Program-made: the position numbers and the translations under genes | Notes under the pieces: model-generated | Databases searched by the model: none | Told to the model about the DNA's origin: nothing | What the model saw: the letters and a program-made list of their open reading frames with translations, nothing else | Shown here: piece after piece, positions 62,157 through 64,000 of the stretch | How the letters are laid out: each line of letters starts with the position of its first letter | Numbering within the stretch: position 1 is the stretch's first letter | From: Methylorubrum populi | GTDB taxonomy: Bacteria > Pseudomonadota > Alphaproteobacteria > Rhizobiales > Beijerinckiaceae | NCBI GenBank assembly: GCA_036946625.1 | Contig: JAQIIU010000002.1 | Coordinates: 868,001-932,000 of the forward strand | Direction: 5' to 3' | DNA length: 64,000 bases

Positions 62157-63468
62157 GGAAATGGGCGACGACCCCATGCACGTCATGATGCGGCAGATCA
62201 TGGCGCTGTTCGACGAGTACCAGTCGAAGGAGAACGGCAAGCACGTCATCCGGGCGTTGAAGGAGAATGCACGACAAGGCTTCTGGAACGGTTCCTTGCC
62301 GCCTATCGGCTACCGCGTCGTCGAGGCCGAGCAGCGCGGCGCGAAGATGAAGAAAAAGCTGGAGATCGACCCGCTCCATGCCGACACCGTGCGGCTGATC
62401 TTCCGGCTTGCGTTGGAGGGCGACGGCACGTCCGGCCCCATGGGCGTCAAGAACATCGTCAGCTACCTCAACAGGAGCCGCATGTTCACCCGCAGCGGCG
62501 GGCGTTGGGGCATCGGCCAGCTTCACCGCATCCTGACACGCCGCACCTATATCGGCGAACATCGGTTCAATCGCCGCTCCAAGAAGGGTGAGGTGAAGCC
62601 CGAGGAAGAAATCGTTACCGTTCCCGTGCCGCCGCTTATCGACCTCGAAACCTTCGAGGCGGTGCAGGCGCGGTTGCAGGTCAACAATCCGAAGGTAACG
62701 CCGCCGCGCGTCGTCAGCGGCCCGAATCTGCTGACCGGCATTTGCCATTGCGGCAATTGCGGAGGCGCGATGACACTGCGCACCGGCAAGAACGGCCGCT
62801 ATCGCTACTATGCCTGCTCGATCCGGGCGCGGCAGGGCGAGACAGGCTGCAAGGGCCGGGCAATCCCTATGGACAAGCTCGACCGCATCGTGGTCAGCCA
62901 CATCGAGGAAAGGCTGCTCGACCCCGAGCGGATCGAAGATGTGCTCGCCTCGCTTCTGGATCGCCGGCAGGAAAGCGTCGAGCGGCGCAGCCAGCACATC
63001 GCCGAATTGAACCAGCGTGCGGCCGAGGCAGACATGCGCCTCAAACGGCTCTACGACGCTATCGAAGCCGGTTCGCTAGACCCGGCCGAGTCTGCCCTTG
63101 GCGAACGCATCGCGGGCCTTACCGCGCTACGGGATCAGGCGAGGGCCGACGCCGAGAGGACCGAGGCCATGCTGAAAAGCTCGGCCCATCAGGGTCTCAC
63201 AGGCGCGGCGGTGCGGGAAATGGCAAGCGAAGCCCGCACCCGGCTCCGGCTCGGAACGGGCGACTATCGGCGGGAACACGTCCGGGCTTTCGCCCAACAC
63301 GTCGAGGTCGCGGACGACGCGATCTACATCAAAGGCAGCAAAAACACCCTGCTGAGGACGCTGGTAGCCACGAAAGGAGGGAAATCGGTGGGAATCGGCG
63401 TTCCCGGTTTTATACCGAAGTGGCGGAGAGGGGGGGATTCCGCCGTACGATCCAGAAATTTGTTCTGA
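62155..63468 (+). pseudogene. Serine recombinase, 3' part (split by the 20-kb element)
   Basis: This is the remaining 437 codons of the recombinase begun at 41650. It resumes with QEMGDDPMHVMMRQIMALFDE, has the recombinase domain (QGFWNGSLPPIGYRVVEAEQ), the zinc ribbon (CHCGNCGGAMTLRTGKNGRYR) and a coiled coil, and ends normally. By itself it lacks the catalytic serine. An ATG at 62161 could allow a truncated protein. Excision of the element would restore the intact 554-residue enzyme. Confidence 0.95.
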
Positions 63469-63677
63469 GGCAATGACTTAGCTGATCCGCCCTGACGGCG
63501 TGTGTACCACCACAATGGCCATCGGAATGCGTCTCGGCAAGCGCTGAAGGCCCGCTCGGCGCAAGGGCCTGGGGATGATCTCGCGCGTCCCCTTGAGCGT
63601 CGGAGGATTGGGCGTTGGATCCATCGGTTCGACGCCCCGGGAACTGCTCTCGCGAGGGCGAAACGGCTTGGCTTGGA

Positions 63678-64000
63678 TCAGGACGGCATCGTGATCGGGG
63701 TGAGGTTCGGGTCGGGCTGAACACCACGGACGGCGAGCACCCAATCGTCGAACTGCTCCTGCCCGTACTTGTTCTTCGCGAGGTTGCAGGCGAGGTGCGT
63801 GATCTGGACGTTGGCGGCGTCGTAGGAGCCGTTGGCGCTGTCGATGCGGTCGGCGGACGCCTTGAGCATCAGGTTGCTGGTGGAGGCGACCAGGGGGCCT
63901 CTGCACAGGGCGCACTTGCCTCGTTGCACGTCCAGCCAAAGCCGCAGGATCAGGGCGTTCATCTCCGCGAACGGAGGGGCGAACCGTTGCGGGTTGATCC
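63678..64000 (-). CDS. HNH endonuclease-like protein, partial (5' end beyond the window)
   Basis: On the minus strand the frame is open from the window edge to a stop at 63678. It shows a zinc-knuckle CALCRGPL and the HNH-like ADRIDSANGSYDAANVQITHLACNLAKNK segment, here summarised by its key parts DRIDSANGSYD and HLACNLAKN. An ATG at 63962 would give 94 residues, but residues before it (RFAPPFAE) look coding, so the gene probably starts outside. HNH nucleases of this size are common in phages and islands. Confidence 0.7.
   Translation of the reverse strand, partial: INPQRFAPPFAEMNALILRLWLDVQRGKCALCRGPLVASTSNLMLKASADRIDSANGSYDAANVQITHLACNLAKNKYGQEQFDDWVLAVRGVQPDPNLTPITMPS

Noticed and set aside
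1-64000. CRISPR arrays, rRNA genes and riboswitches
   Set aside because: No regularly spaced repeats, rRNA-like sequence or recognisable riboswitch cores were seen anywhere in the window.

Overview
The window is high-GC DNA from an alphaproteobacterium of the Hyphomicrobiales. Gene content and interspersed palindromic repeats look most like Methylobacterium/Methylorubrum; that genus assignment is an inference from memory of the family, not a search result. The left part (about 1-35,150) is ordinary chromosome. The right part (about 35,150-63,470) is a layered accessory region that starts at a tRNA-Ser gene.

Chromosomal part. In order it holds the proline dehydrogenase region of putA (cut by the window edge), a large AsmA-like envelope protein, a UvrD/PcrA helicase, a PhoH-family ATPase, a DEDDh exonuclease with a SWIM-like zinc motif, and glnE. 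A membrane chemotaxis receptor with a small membrane partner follows, then an OmpR-type two-component system and an OsmC-like protein. Next come glnD and grpE, then pheA (prephenate dehydratase) and kdsB, a membrane-anchored cytochrome c, and two tandem family-5 solute-binding proteins with a YejB permease. The segment ends with an acetyltransferase, a class A beta-lactamase, an acyl-CoA synthetase, a family-2 glycosyltransferase and tRNA-Ser(GCT). glnE and glnD, the two nitrogen-signalling nucleotidyltransferases, lie within 15 kb of each other.

Accessory part, 35.1-42.0 kb. Two unknown genes are followed by a pile-up of insertion sequences: an IS66 element truncated by an IS481 element, next to an IS5-family (IS427-like) element flanked by CTAG repeats. 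The IS5 transposase frame is disturbed by a 17-bp tandem duplication. Then comes a TumE/TumA-like toxin-antitoxin pair and the 5' part of a serine recombinase gene.

The main discovery is a mobilizable element of about 20.15 kb (42,000-62,156). It is inserted inside that serine recombinase gene between codons 117 and 118. The 3' part of the same gene lies at 62,155-63,468, and joining the two halves at a shared GCA core restores one 554-residue frame. The element carries its own large serine integrase at the left end, a DUF1778/GNAT toxin-antitoxin pair, an AlpA-type regulator (candidate directionality factor) and an ApeA-like HEPN defence protein. Its transfer module is a Ti-type relaxase gene (traA) interrupted by one amber codon, an oriT of the RSF1010/Ti type, traC and traD. 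An 8.2-kb defence cargo follows: an unknown protein, an ImmA/IrrE-type regulator, and a type III restriction-modification pair, flanked by two direct traD-containing repeats. A divergent marR/MFS efflux pair and a two-frame FseA-like excision activator (DUF6499 + DUF2285, probably joined by +1 frameshifting) complete the element. No coupling protein or mating-pair formation genes are present, so it would depend on a helper.
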